Assembly (NCBI GenBank): GCA_030589835.1
Contig: JAUUZS010000187.1
Location: 1 to 7,756, forward strand
From: Cyclobacteriaceae bacterium
GTDB lineage: Bacteria; Bacteroidota; Bacteroidia; Cytophagales; Cyclobacteriaceae
Length of the DNA: 7,756 nt
Reading direction: 5' to 3'
Shown: positions 1 through 6,190 of the stretch, piece by piece
How the letters are laid out: each line of letters begins with the position of its first letter
Numbering within the stretch: the first letter of the stretch is position 1
The notes under the pieces: generated by a model
Database searches by the model: none
What the model was told of the DNA's origin: nothing
Seen by the model: the letters and a program-made list of their open reading frames with translations, nothing else
Made by a program: the position numbers and the translations under genes

Positions 1-37
1 ATTAGGAATATATTTATGGAAGCATATAAGGTACTGA

Positions 38-217
38 AATATAAGCCTGCCTTTCCGAGCTGGTTATTTTGCCCGCAAAATTGCTATTTTACTTTTAAAA
101 GAGAAGGAATTATATATCAACCTACAACATCTCGCACGGTCTGATTTTATCATGTCAATTACTTCGGAATCTTGTCATACCACGGAATTCGTTAGCTGTA
201 TTATCCTTATTCCGATC
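38..217 (+). pseudogene. Possible eroded C-terminus of a Crp/Fnr-family regulator
   Basis: No intact gene is visible in bases 1-215. The + strand frame starting at base 38, just after a TGA at 35-37, is free of stops until 275-277. Its product has the order of elements expected of a Crp/Fnr DNA-binding domain: RKIAILLLKEK (74-106) like the helix before the HTH, INLQHLAR (116-139) like the 'IxLSRxDLA' stretch, SITSESCHTTEFVS (155-196) like a recognition helix of the type 'TxESxIRTLxEF', then CIILI (197-211) where the wing strand would be. Spacing is off by a few residues, as small indels would cause. There is no start, no sensor domain, and the open frame runs on antisense into the 3' end of the SUI1-like gene. 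A second frame (1-144) is also open for 47 codons but is not recognisable. This is a weak, pattern-based call and chance similarity is possible. Confidence 0.27.
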
Positions 218-563
218 AACCTGATTTCTTTGCCTTATAATTATGGTCAAGCAGAAGCTGATAAATTTTTTCTTTAAAATCCCCCTGTACGATGATTTCC
301 CCATCTTTCTGACTGCCGCCAACGCCACATTTGGTTTTGATCATTTTTCCGAGACCTTTCAAATCATCCGGTGATCCTACAAACCCCTGGATCAAAGTCA
401 CCACTTTTCCGCCACGATGTTTTTTATCGATCTTAACAATTAAATTTTGCTTTTCGTTAGGCAACGTTGATTGGAGTCCAGGCATATTTTCAAAATAATT
501 AAATTCCGGGTTTGTTGAATAGACAACCCCCTCCCTGTTTTTGTGTTTATTTTTTTTGGACAT
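216..563 (-). CDS. yciH: SUI1/eIF1-like translation initiation factor (YciH family)
   Basis: This 115-residue protein belongs to the SUI1/eIF1-like family, which in bacteria is represented by YciH. Members bind the small ribosomal subunit and are thought to influence start-site selection, but the bacterial role is poorly defined. Residues 1-40 are a basic, low-complexity tail (MSKKNKHKNR). The SUI1 core starts near residue 41 with LIVKIDKKHRGGKVVTLIQG. The family signature DLKGLGKMIKTKCGVGGS follows at 67-84, then GEIIVQGDFKEKI and a C-terminal KAKKSG, so the protein is complete and of normal length. The ATG at 563 is 11 nt after the stop of the upstream USP gene, so it is probably the last gene of a three-gene operon. 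No Shine-Dalgarno sequence is seen. The codons after the start include an A8 run. Downstream there is only a weak 7-bp inverted repeat (164-170/209-215) without a T-tract, so no terminator is called. Confidence 0.93.
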   Translation of the reverse strand: MSKKNKHKNREGVVYSTNPEFNYFENMPGLQSTLPNEKQNLIVKIDKKHRGGKVVTLIQGFVGSPDDLKGLGKMIKTKCGVGGSQKDGEIIVQGDFKEKIYQLLLDHNYKAKKSG

Positions 564-574
564 AACATTTGGTT

Positions 575-1417
575 CTATCGATGGGCGATAAACAAAGGTA
601 ATTTTGATTTTTTGAGTAAATATTCGGCAACACTGGGGAGCAGGAGATTTGAAATATGGCTTCTTCCGTAGGCGCCCATTACCACTATTGGATTTTGAAC
701 ATTGCTGGCGAAATTATTGATTTCTTTTGAGATGTTATTTCCTTCCAGCTGTTGTATTCCTACATTATTATAATGCTGCTTAACCAGGTTGAGCAATAAT
801 TTCTCATTTTTTATCTCCTCGTCAACATTAGGCATCACTGAGAGAATGGATACGATTTTATTTTTTGCGTTGCCGGGGAAAAGGTTACTAAAAGCCCTGA
901 TAGCAAAAACAGAAGATTCCTTATTGTCATAGGTAAATATGATATTATCAATTTTAGTGGTACCTTCCGGGAGAATGAGAACCGGACATTTACTGCCTTT
1001 TAATATCTGATATAAAATTGAAGTATCCGGCTTTCCTGTGAGGTAATTATAAAAAATGCGATAGCTTAAAATGAGCATATCGGCATAGGTACTTTGCCTT
1101 ACTACCTCATTTGCAGTTAATTGAAAATCATTGTATATCTCGAAATTGATATTAGAATCCTGAGCAGCGCTTTCAAATTGGCAGATGACCTCGGTAATCA
1201 CCTCATCTTCTTCTGTTAGAAACCCCTTTGATGGCATTGCATCGGCCATAACGGGTTTTTTAAGAGCACTGTCAACGGTTTTGTTATACGAAACATATTT
1301 CACCAACATGCCAACAATCAGGTGATCCTCAAGATTTTCCAACAAATCATCTGACACACGAAATAGATCCTGAATAAAAGTATTACTTCCATCCAGAGCC
1401 ACTAAAAATTTTGCCAT
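575..1417 (-). CDS. Universal stress protein, tandem-domain, degenerate ATP sites
   Basis: This 280-residue cytoplasmic protein has the length of two fused USP (UspA) domains. The N-terminus MAKFLVALDGS is the first beta strand of a USP fold. Domain 1 ends near KGSKCPVLILPEG (about 140-152). Domain 2 starts at about 155 with KIDNIIFTYDN and ends with NPIVVMGAYGRSHISNLLLPSVAEYLLKKSKLPLFIAHR in form. The ATP-binding motif of USPs is G-x2-G-x9-G-(S/T). In domain 2 the first two glycines are present (G248, G251) but the third position is P261 before S262. Domain 1 has no such motif at all (LSYRIFYNYLTGKP). Loss of nucleotide binding is therefore likely (inference). It follows the neighbouring intact USP gene by 17 nt and precedes the SUI1-like gene by 11 nt, so it is the middle gene of a probable operon. 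The ATG at 1417 is overlapped by the stop of a six-codon ATG frame starting at 1434 (TAATG), which may allow reinitiation but is not evidence of a gene. Confidence 0.87.
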   Translation of the reverse strand: MAKFLVALDGSNTFIQDLFRVSDDLLENLEDHLIVGMLVKYVSYNKTVDSALKKPVMADAMPSKGFLTEEDEVITEVICQFESAAQDSNINFEIYNDFQLTANEVVRQSTYADMLILSYRIFYNYLTGKPDTSILYQILKGSKCPVLILPEGTTKIDNIIFTYDNKESSVFAIRAFSNLFPGNAKNKIVSILSVMPNVDEEIKNEKLLLNLVKQHYNNVGIQQLEGNNISKEINNFASNVQNPIVVMGAYGRSHISNLLLPSVAEYLLKKSKLPLFIAHR

Positions 1418-1434
1418 TACTTATAATCTTTCAT

Positions 1435-2301
1435 TTAGCGCTTGAGACGGAAGGTCCATACAGGTCTTTTTGCATGGTTTACCACATCTTCGGCAATGCT
1501 TCCACTTAATAAATGTAGTAACCCGGAACGCCCATGTGTTGCCAATGCGATTAAATCTGCTTTGATATCCTGCGCAAAAAATATGATTCCGTCTTCCTCA
1601 ACTTTATCGCTATATATATTTATCGTATAATTATTAATATTATTTTCTTCAATAAATTTATTGGCCTGAGCCATAATTTTTCTGTTTGTTTCAAAACTGT
1701 TGGGAGTATTCACTCTCACAAGATGCATTTGTGCTTTAAAAATCTCCTGCAATTTTTTTAGCTCTCCGGCAACGTGTGAATCCTCTTCTTTGAAATTTGT
1801 TGCGAATACAATGTTTTCGACATCTTCAATATTCATTTTTGATTTCACGGTCAAAACAGGACAATTGGAATGTCTCACCACCTTCTCGGTGTTCGATCCG
1901 ATCAGGACTTCTTCAAATCCACTAGACCCTTTAGAGCCAATGATCACCAGATCTGTTTTGTTGTGTTCAATTTCTTCAGTGATATAATGAAATGCACTTC
2001 CGATTTTTATTTTCATCGAAATTTTCAGTTCCTTTTTTTCATAAGGCTTCAAAAACTGGGCGCATTTTTCCTCAGCGTTGGAATACAATGATTCCAGAAA
2101 TTTCTGATCCAGGTCAAGCCCTGCCGGGTTTCCCATAAGGGGATAGGCACTGCTGCCGGTAGAAAAATCGAAAAGCCCGGTATGATCCAATACATGGAGT
2201 GCAACCAGTTCGCTTTTAGCCTTTTGCGCTATTTGACACGCAAGATCCATAGCATACCCTGCTTGCTCAGAAAAATCGGTAGGTACAAGAATCTTTTTCA
2301 T
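1435..2301 (-). CDS. Universal stress protein, tandem-domain, ATP-binding type
   Basis: This two-domain universal stress protein has 288 residues when started at the ATG at 2301. A longer reading begins at a TTG at 2328, but MKKILVPTDFSEQAGYA is the standard USP N-terminus, so the ATG is chosen. Domain 1 (1-155) contains G122-S-K-G125, nine residues, then G135-S136-N137, a complete G-x2-G-x9-G-S ATP-binding motif, followed by CPVLTVK, the usual last strand. Domain 2 (about 160-288) has A254-T-H-G257, nine residues, then G267-S268, so only the first glycine is replaced by alanine. USPs of this kind bind ATP or AMP and act in stress survival; the partner of this one is unknown. It is the first gene of the probable operon with the second USP and the SUI1-like factor. 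An FNR/CRP-like box (2422-2433) lies about 120 nt upstream, suggesting control by the adjacent regulator (inference). Confidence 0.92.
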   Translation of the reverse strand: MKKILVPTDFSEQAGYAMDLACQIAQKAKSELVALHVLDHTGLFDFSTGSSAYPLMGNPAGLDLDQKFLESLYSNAEEKCAQFLKPYEKKELKISMKIKIGSAFHYITEEIEHNKTDLVIIGSKGSSGFEEVLIGSNTEKVVRHSNCPVLTVKSKMNIEDVENIVFATNFKEEDSHVAGELKKLQEIFKAQMHLVRVNTPNSFETNRKIMAQANKFIEENNINNYTINIYSDKVEEDGIIFFAQDIKADLIALATHGRSGLLHLLSGSIAEDVVNHAKRPVWTFRLKR

Positions 2302-2389
2302 ATTGTAAGCTTTAGATGTGGTGGACAACAGTCTTTTTTAATTGTAAACGGTTCCTACATCTTAACAACAAAAGTCAGAAAGAAAAAAT

Positions 2390-2421
2390 TATTTGGAAAT
2401 GATGGCCATCATTTCCAAATA
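2390..2421 (-). terminator. Perfect 32-bp palindrome, probable terminator of the FNR-like gene
   Basis: The half TATTTGGAAATGATGG (2390-2405) is followed at once by its exact reverse complement (2406-2421). As RNA it can fold into a 14-bp stem with a GGCC tetraloop. On the minus strand it lies 62 nt past the stop of the FNR-like gene, and one base after the stem comes a run of six T (2388-2383), the layout of an intrinsic terminator. The stem is AT-rich apart from its GG/CC parts. On the + strand a T5 run (2435-2439) lies about 13 nt beyond the stem, but no + strand gene is there to use it. A DNA-binding site for a dimeric regulator of the downstream stress operon is the alternative, since 32 perfect base pairs is more symmetry than a terminator needs. 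Confidence 0.7.
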
Positions 2422-2433
2422 TGATCTTAATCA
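2422..2433 (-). promoter_or_regulatory. FNR/CRP-like binding box upstream of the USP operon
   Basis: The sequence TGATCTTAATCA is an inverted repeat TGAT-N4-ATCA, giving the TGA-N6-TCA core shared by FNR (TTGAT-N4-ATCAA) and CRP sites; 8 of the 10 defined FNR positions match. It abuts the 32-bp palindrome and lies upstream of the first USP gene. A near-consensus -7 element TAATTTTT (minus strand, 2391-2384; consensus TAnnTTTG) lies about 30-40 nt closer to the gene, roughly where an activator-dependent promoter would be. The gene for an FNR-like protein ends 51 nt away. Binding by that protein is inference. Confidence 0.45.
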
Positions 2434-2483
2434 CTTTTTCGGGATAACCTTACCTTGAATGAAATTTTGGTTTTTTCTGTTTA

Positions 2484-3206
2484 TTAACGTCCGTAAAAAT
2501 CGGCTTCTCTAACCAAACCTTTTGGATTAAGTACCTTGATTTTTTTGCCTTGAAGAGAGATGAGTTTTTGTGTTTTGAAATCAGAAAGCAAACGGATCAC
2601 CGTTTCTGTTGCTGTACCGATAATATTTGCCAGGTCTTCTCTGGATAGCGCAATGTCAATTAACTCGCTCTCGTCCCCCTCTTCCATACCGTAGGTTTCT
2701 TTGAGCATGATCAAAGTGGCAGCCAGCCGTTCACGTACCGATTTTTGGGCAATCGTCACAAGTTTCTGCTCCATCAAACCCAATTCGTGAGCAACTCTTT
2801 TTGCCATTTTGCGAAAGAAAGCAGGATTATTCTGGAGAATATCCAAAAAATTTGCTTTGGGGATGTAGCACATGGCCCCTTCTTCGATTACTGTAGCAGA
2901 TGAATTGTAAAATTCTTCGCTAATAAGGGCTCTGTAACCGAGAAAATCTCCTGGTTTTCCAAGTTTTATGATTTGCTCTTTGCCTTCTGAACTGATCTTA
3001 TACACTTTTACTTTTCCAGAATTGATACAGAATAAGCCCATAGGCCTAGTGCCTTCATAGAATAGCGTTTGTCCTTTTTTGTAACGAATACATGTCTTAT
3101 GCATAGACATGGTTTCCAAATCTTCTCTTGGTAAGTCTGCAAATAAGGAATGCTCTTTGCCGACGCAAAGTGTACAGGGGATTTTAATGTTTTTTTTCGT
3201 GCTCAC
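2484..3206 (-). CDS. Crp/Fnr-family transcriptional regulator, FNR-like
   Basis: This 240-residue regulator has an N-terminal cyclic-nucleotide-binding-like sensor (about 20-140: KKGQTLFYEGTRPMGLFCINSGKVKVY, GDFLGYRAL), a dimerisation helix (about 128-152) and a C-terminal winged HTH (about 153-230). The recognition region SREDLANIIGTATETVIRLLSDF (188-210) matches FNR and CRP, with E201 and R205 at the core-contacting positions and I204 where FNR has S212. Cysteines lie at 11, 14, 39, 60 and 113. C11-x2-C14 matches FNR C20-x2-C23, and C113 (GAMCYIP) aligns with FNR C122 (SMVCEIP). The third ligand position (FNR C29) is S20 here, so a standard four-cysteine iron-sulfur cluster is not assured. 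The sensor lacks an obvious cAMP-binding signature. The start is a GTG at 3206; an ATG at 3213 is in another frame and stops after nine codons. Downstream is the palindromic terminator. Likely roles are redox or oxygen control (inference). Confidence 0.9.
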   Translation of the reverse strand: MSTKKNIKIPCTLCVGKEHSLFADLPREDLETMSMHKTCIRYKKGQTLFYEGTRPMGLFCINSGKVKVYKISSEGKEQIIKLGKPGDFLGYRALISEEFYNSSATVIEEGAMCYIPKANFLDILQNNPAFFRKMAKRVAHELGLMEQKLVTIAQKSVRERLAATLIMLKETYGMEEGDESELIDIALSREDLANIIGTATETVIRLLSDFKTQKLISLQGKKIKVLNPKGLVREADFYGR

Positions 3207-3224
3207 GTTTCATCAAAATTTGTA

Positions 3225-3255
3225 CAAAAATAATCAACTTTATTTTATATTTCAA
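3225..3255 (-). promoter_or_regulatory. Candidate Bacteroidota promoter for the FNR-like gene
   Basis: Reading the minus strand, TTG at 3255-3253 is followed after 20 nt by TATTTTTG (3232-3225), a full match to the -7 consensus TAnnTTTG used by the primary sigma factor of Bacteroidota, with a -33 TTG at an acceptable distance. Transcription would start around 3219, leaving a leader of only about a dozen bases before the GTG. A 10-bp palindrome TTTGTACAAA (3219-3228) overlaps the element. With menA ending 127 nt upstream in the same direction, the regulator probably has its own promoter. The call rests on motif matches only. Confidence 0.42.
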
Positions 3256-3328
3256 GGGTGACTATTGTTACTTTGTTTGAATCGTTGCTTGTTCGCTTAA
3301 ATCCTATCAAAACAATAATTAAAGCAAC

Positions 3329-3357
3329 AAATAGTACTTTTTTATTTAAAATAGTAC
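3329..3357. repeat. Direct repeat AAATAGTAC, 20-bp period, with imperfect hairpin
   Basis: AAATAGTAC occurs at 3329-3337 and again at 3349-3357, start to start 20 bp, about two helical turns. Bases 3334-3357 also form an imperfect inverted repeat (10-bp arms with one mismatch, four-base loop) beginning GTAC and ending GTAC. It lies 25 nt past the menA stop in the gap before the FNR-like gene. Read on the minus strand it could be a weak AT-only terminator for argS-menA, but the T-tract after the stem is poor. A tandem protein-binding site is the other reading. Nothing else recognisable lies in the 3256-3328 stretch apart from a loose 7-bp inverted repeat (3284-3290/3322-3328). Confidence 0.3.
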
Positions 3358-3381
3358 AAATAATTTTTGCTGCTTTCGTCC

Positions 3382-4281
3382 TCAAATTAAATTTCCTATA
3401 CCAAATGTGATGACAAAGAGCAGAGTGGAAATGGCCATTTGTTTCAGGTAGGGGTCAAGATTTTTCGCCTCCTTTATGGTCGCGACCTTCAATCCATTGT
3501 AAAATAATAAAGGCGTAGAAATTAAAAATATAAATTGGAGGGGCGATTCATAACGCATTATCACAAAAATAAGTGATGAGAAAATGGCGAGGATTAGCAA
3601 GGTCCAATGATAAAGGACGGCATTTTTTCTTCCTATCCTTACTGGGATTGACATTTTTCCAGCTTTTTTATCAGAGACAATATCACGAATGTTATTCAGG
3701 TTCAATACCGCAGTAGATAGCAATCCGCAACTAAAAGCAGGTAATAAAGCCATCACACTGAAACTCCCCGTATGACAAAAGTAGGTGCCCATTACCCCTA
3801 CAAAACCAAAGAACAGTATGACAAACAGATCACCGAATCCTGCATAACCATAGGGGTTTTTGCCCATTGTATAGTTCATGGCAGCGCCGATGGAAAGCAT
3901 TCCAACAATAAAAAGAAGGATAAACCCTGTGCTAAATCCGGAAATGGAAACAAAGAGCAAGGATAAACCACTGATCAGGGATAAACTGATAAACAAGTAG
4001 ATCGCCATTTTCATTGATTGTGGGGATATTTTTCCCGATTGAACGGCCCTGCTCGGCCCATCACGATCGTCGTGGTCTGCGCCATGCTGAGTATCACCAT
4101 AATCATTGGCAAGATTTGAAAGGATCTGTAAACAAATGGTGGTCAGTCCGCTGAGCAAAAAAACCGTCCATTTGAATTTTCCTTCAAAAGCGGCAAGAAA
4201 ACTACCGAGTCCTATGCTGGCAAGTGCCAACGGAAGCGTTCTTAATCTAATCGCACCTAACCATTCTTTAGTCTGGCTCAT
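3382..4281 (-). CDS. menA: 1,4-dihydroxy-2-naphthoate polyprenyltransferase (MenA)
   Basis: MenA is an integral membrane UbiA-superfamily enzyme. It joins a polyprenyl diphosphate to 1,4-dihydroxy-2-naphthoate, with loss of CO2, giving demethylmenaquinone, the penultimate step of menaquinone synthesis. The protein is 299 residues, normal for the family, and starts with the typical KEWLGAIRLRTLPLALASIGLG. The first prenyl-diphosphate/Mg motif is N56-LAND60-YGD63 followed by HGADHDDRDGPSR; the second is NLNNIRDIVSDKKAGK (194-209) with D200 and D204. About eight or nine hydrophobic segments alternate with these loops, for example 39-58, 92-115, 118-138, 150-167, 174-195, 224-243, 248-262 and 281-298. 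The DHDDRDGPSRAVQSG and RIGRKNA loops are typical of MenA rather than UbiA or heme O synthase. It starts 18 nt after the argS stop and is probably co-transcribed with it. Menaquinone is the usual sole respiratory quinone in Bacteroidota. Confidence 0.95.
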   Translation of the reverse strand: MSQTKEWLGAIRLRTLPLALASIGLGSFLAAFEGKFKWTVFLLSGLTTICLQILSNLANDYGDTQHGADHDDRDGPSRAVQSGKISPQSMKMAIYLFISLSLISGLSLLFVSISGFSTGFILLFIVGMLSIGAAMNYTMGKNPYGYAGFGDLFVILFFGFVGVMGTYFCHTGSFSVMALLPAFSCGLLSTAVLNLNNIRDIVSDKKAGKMSIPVRIGRKNAVLYHWTLLILAIFSSLIFVIMRYESPLQFIFLISTPLLFYNGLKVATIKEAKNLDPYLKQMAISTLLFVITFGIGNLI

Positions 4282-4299
4282 AATTTCTCAATCAATGGT

Positions 4300-6090
4300 T
4301 TACATTCTTTCAGGAACATTGATTCCTAATAAAGACATGGATATTTTAATTGTTTTAACAATTTGCATTGAAAAGGCAATTTTGAATTTCATGAAGTTTT
4401 CATCGCTTTCTTTCAGGATGGGCTCTTCTGTATAAAAACGATTATATTCTTTTGCCAAATCATAGGCAAACTGAGCGATTAACGCGGGTGAATAATTCTC
4501 CGCTGCTTCACCGATCAATTTGTGAAATCCATTGAGCAAATAAATCAAAGAGCGGACAGTTTCATGGCATTCCCCCAGCTTTTTGATGTCAAAATCGTGG
4601 TAATTAATTTTCAGTTCCTCTGCTTTTCGTACAATAGCAGAAATCCGCGCATGCGTATATTGAATAAAAGGGCCTGTGTTTCCATGAAACTGAATGGATT
4701 CTTCGGGATTAAACAGCATCCGTTTTTTCGGATCTACTTTGAGTAAAAAGTATTTCAAGGCTCCAAGTGAAAGGATATCGTACAACTCATTGGCTTCATC
4801 TTCGCTAAACCCGTCAATTTTCCCCAACTCTAGCGTATGGCTTTTGGCTGTTTGGGTCATTTCATCCATCAAGTCGTCTGCATCAACCACAGTTCCTTCG
4901 CGCGATTTCATTTTCCCACCTGGCAGATCAACCATTCCGTAAGACAGATGAAACAGACCTTCAGCATAAGGCCGACCAAGTTTTTTTAATAATTTAAATA
5001 ATACATCAAAATGATAATCCTGTTCATTGCCCACCACATAAACAGATTTGTCATAAGTGTAATCAGCATATTTGAGATCTGCCGTACCAAGGTCTTGCGT
5101 CATATACACAGAGGTGCCGTCAGCGCGCAGGAGTAATTTTTCATCAAGGCCATCACCCCTCAAATCTGCCCAGACCGATCCATCTTCTTTTTTATAAAAC
5201 AATTCTTTTTCTAGCCCCTCTTTTACAATAGCCTTACCAAGTAAGTAGGTGTTCGATTCCTGGTAAGTTTTGTCAAAACTAACGCCCATCCTTTTGTAGG
5301 TGATGTCAAAGCCTTCGTAAACCCAACTGTTCATTTTTTCCCACAGACTTACAACTTCCTCGACTCCATTTTCCCAATCCTTCAGCATCTTTTGGGCTTC
5401 CTTTAGCAAAGGAGCTTCTTTTTCAGCGTCCTCTTTGGGCATTCCATTTTCTGTGAGATTCTGAATTTCGATTTTATATTCTTTGTCAAATCGCACATAA
5501 TATTTTCCAATCAAATGATCTCCTTTTATTCCTGATGATTCCGGGGTTTCCCCATTCCCATATTTTTGGTAGGCGAGCATGGATTTGCATATGTGAATAC
5601 CTCTGTCATTCACTAAATTTACTTTTTCAACGTCATATCCTGCAGCTTTCTGAATTTGGGATACAGAATAGCCCAAAAAATTATTTCTGAGATGCCCTAA
5701 ATGCAAAGGTTTATTGGTGTTGGGAGATGAATATTCGGTAACTACTTTTTTGCCTTTTGCAGGAAGTTGTCCAAAAGATTCATCAAAATAGATTTCTTTA
5801 AATATCTCAAGCCAGGTATTGATTCCGATTTTTAGGTTAAGAAAACCTTTAACCACATTGAAACTTTCTATGATGTCGGAGGAATTTTTTATGGATTCAC
5901 CTAATAAACTTGCCGTTTCCTGAGGATTTTTTTTAGCATATCGCGCCACTGGAAAGGTAACGAAAGTGTAATCGCCCTCAAACTCTTTTCTGGTAGGCAA
6001 AAGGGCCAATTCCTTATCCTGAAGCGTGTAGTCGAATACGTTTTTAAAAGCTGATTTAAGTTCTTTTTTTACTGTTTCCTCTAAGCTCAT
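4300..6090 (-). CDS. argS: Arginyl-tRNA synthetase
   Basis: ArgS is a class I aminoacyl-tRNA synthetase that charges tRNA-Arg with arginine using ATP. Numbering is from the ATG at 6090 (596 residues); a GTG at 6099 would add three residues and is less likely. Domains in order: N-terminal Add1 domain (about 1-110, with KEFEGDYTFVTFPVARYAKKNP, the usual 'xGDyatn' region), Rossmann catalytic domain with the HIGH-type motif SPNTNKPLHLGHLRNN (HLGH at 130-133), the region LRADGTSVYMTQDLGTA and VVGNEQDYHF, the KMSKS-type loop GGKMKSREGTVVDADDL (KMKSR at 393-397), and the alpha-helical anticodon-binding DALR domain from about 468 (NTGPFIQYTHARISAIVRKA) to the C-terminus NVPERM. Length and motifs are complete, so it should be functional. 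It is divergent from speA and followed by menA after 18 nt, a chance-looking housekeeping pairing. Confidence 0.98.
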   Translation of the reverse strand: MSLEETVKKELKSAFKNVFDYTLQDKELALLPTRKEFEGDYTFVTFPVARYAKKNPQETASLLGESIKNSSDIIESFNVVKGFLNLKIGINTWLEIFKEIYFDESFGQLPAKGKKVVTEYSSPNTNKPLHLGHLRNNFLGYSVSQIQKAAGYDVEKVNLVNDRGIHICKSMLAYQKYGNGETPESSGIKGDHLIGKYYVRFDKEYKIEIQNLTENGMPKEDAEKEAPLLKEAQKMLKDWENGVEEVVSLWEKMNSWVYEGFDITYKRMGVSFDKTYQESNTYLLGKAIVKEGLEKELFYKKEDGSVWADLRGDGLDEKLLLRADGTSVYMTQDLGTADLKYADYTYDKSVYVVGNEQDYHFDVLFKLLKKLGRPYAEGLFHLSYGMVDLPGGKMKSREGTVVDADDLMDEMTQTAKSHTLELGKIDGFSEDEANELYDILSLGALKYFLLKVDPKKRMLFNPEESIQFHGNTGPFIQYTHARISAIVRKAEELKINYHDFDIKKLGECHETVRSLIYLLNGFHKLIGEAAENYSPALIAQFAYDLAKEYNRFYTEEPILKESDENFMKFKIAFSMQIVKTIKISMSLLGINVPERM

Positions 6091-6145
6091 GTTGTTCACA
6101 GATTCTGTTTGTAGAAATATTGATTTTTTGGGGTTGCAAAGATTA

Positions 6146-6173
6146 CAAAATTATACCAATATTGCATGCCAAA
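6146..6173 (-). promoter_or_regulatory. Candidate Bacteroidota promoter for argS-menA
   Basis: On the minus strand TTTG (6173-6170) is followed after 16 nt by TAATTTTG (6153-6146), a full TAnnTTTG match. The spacing is slightly short for the known -33/-7 arrangement. Transcription would start near 6140, leaving a leader of about 50 nt before the ATG at 6090. It sits in the 100-nt spacer shared with divergent speA. On the + strand of this spacer no convincing TAnnTTTG element was found, so the speA promoter is not placed. Confidence 0.42.
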
Positions 6174-6190
6174 TTTTAAAAGTTACATAA

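Noticed and set aside
142..152. TGATTTTATCA as an FNR-type box.
   Set aside because: The spacer is N3 between TGAT and ATCA rather than N4, and no intact gene start lies nearby.
164..215. Inverted repeat TCGGAAT/ATTCCGA as terminator of the SUI1-like gene.
   Set aside because: Seven-base arms with a 38-base loop and no T-tract; too weak.
2302..2328. N-terminal extension of the first USP from a TTG at 2328.
   Set aside because: The added residues MSTTSKAYN precede a standard USP N-terminus and have no family support; the ATG at 2301 is preferred.
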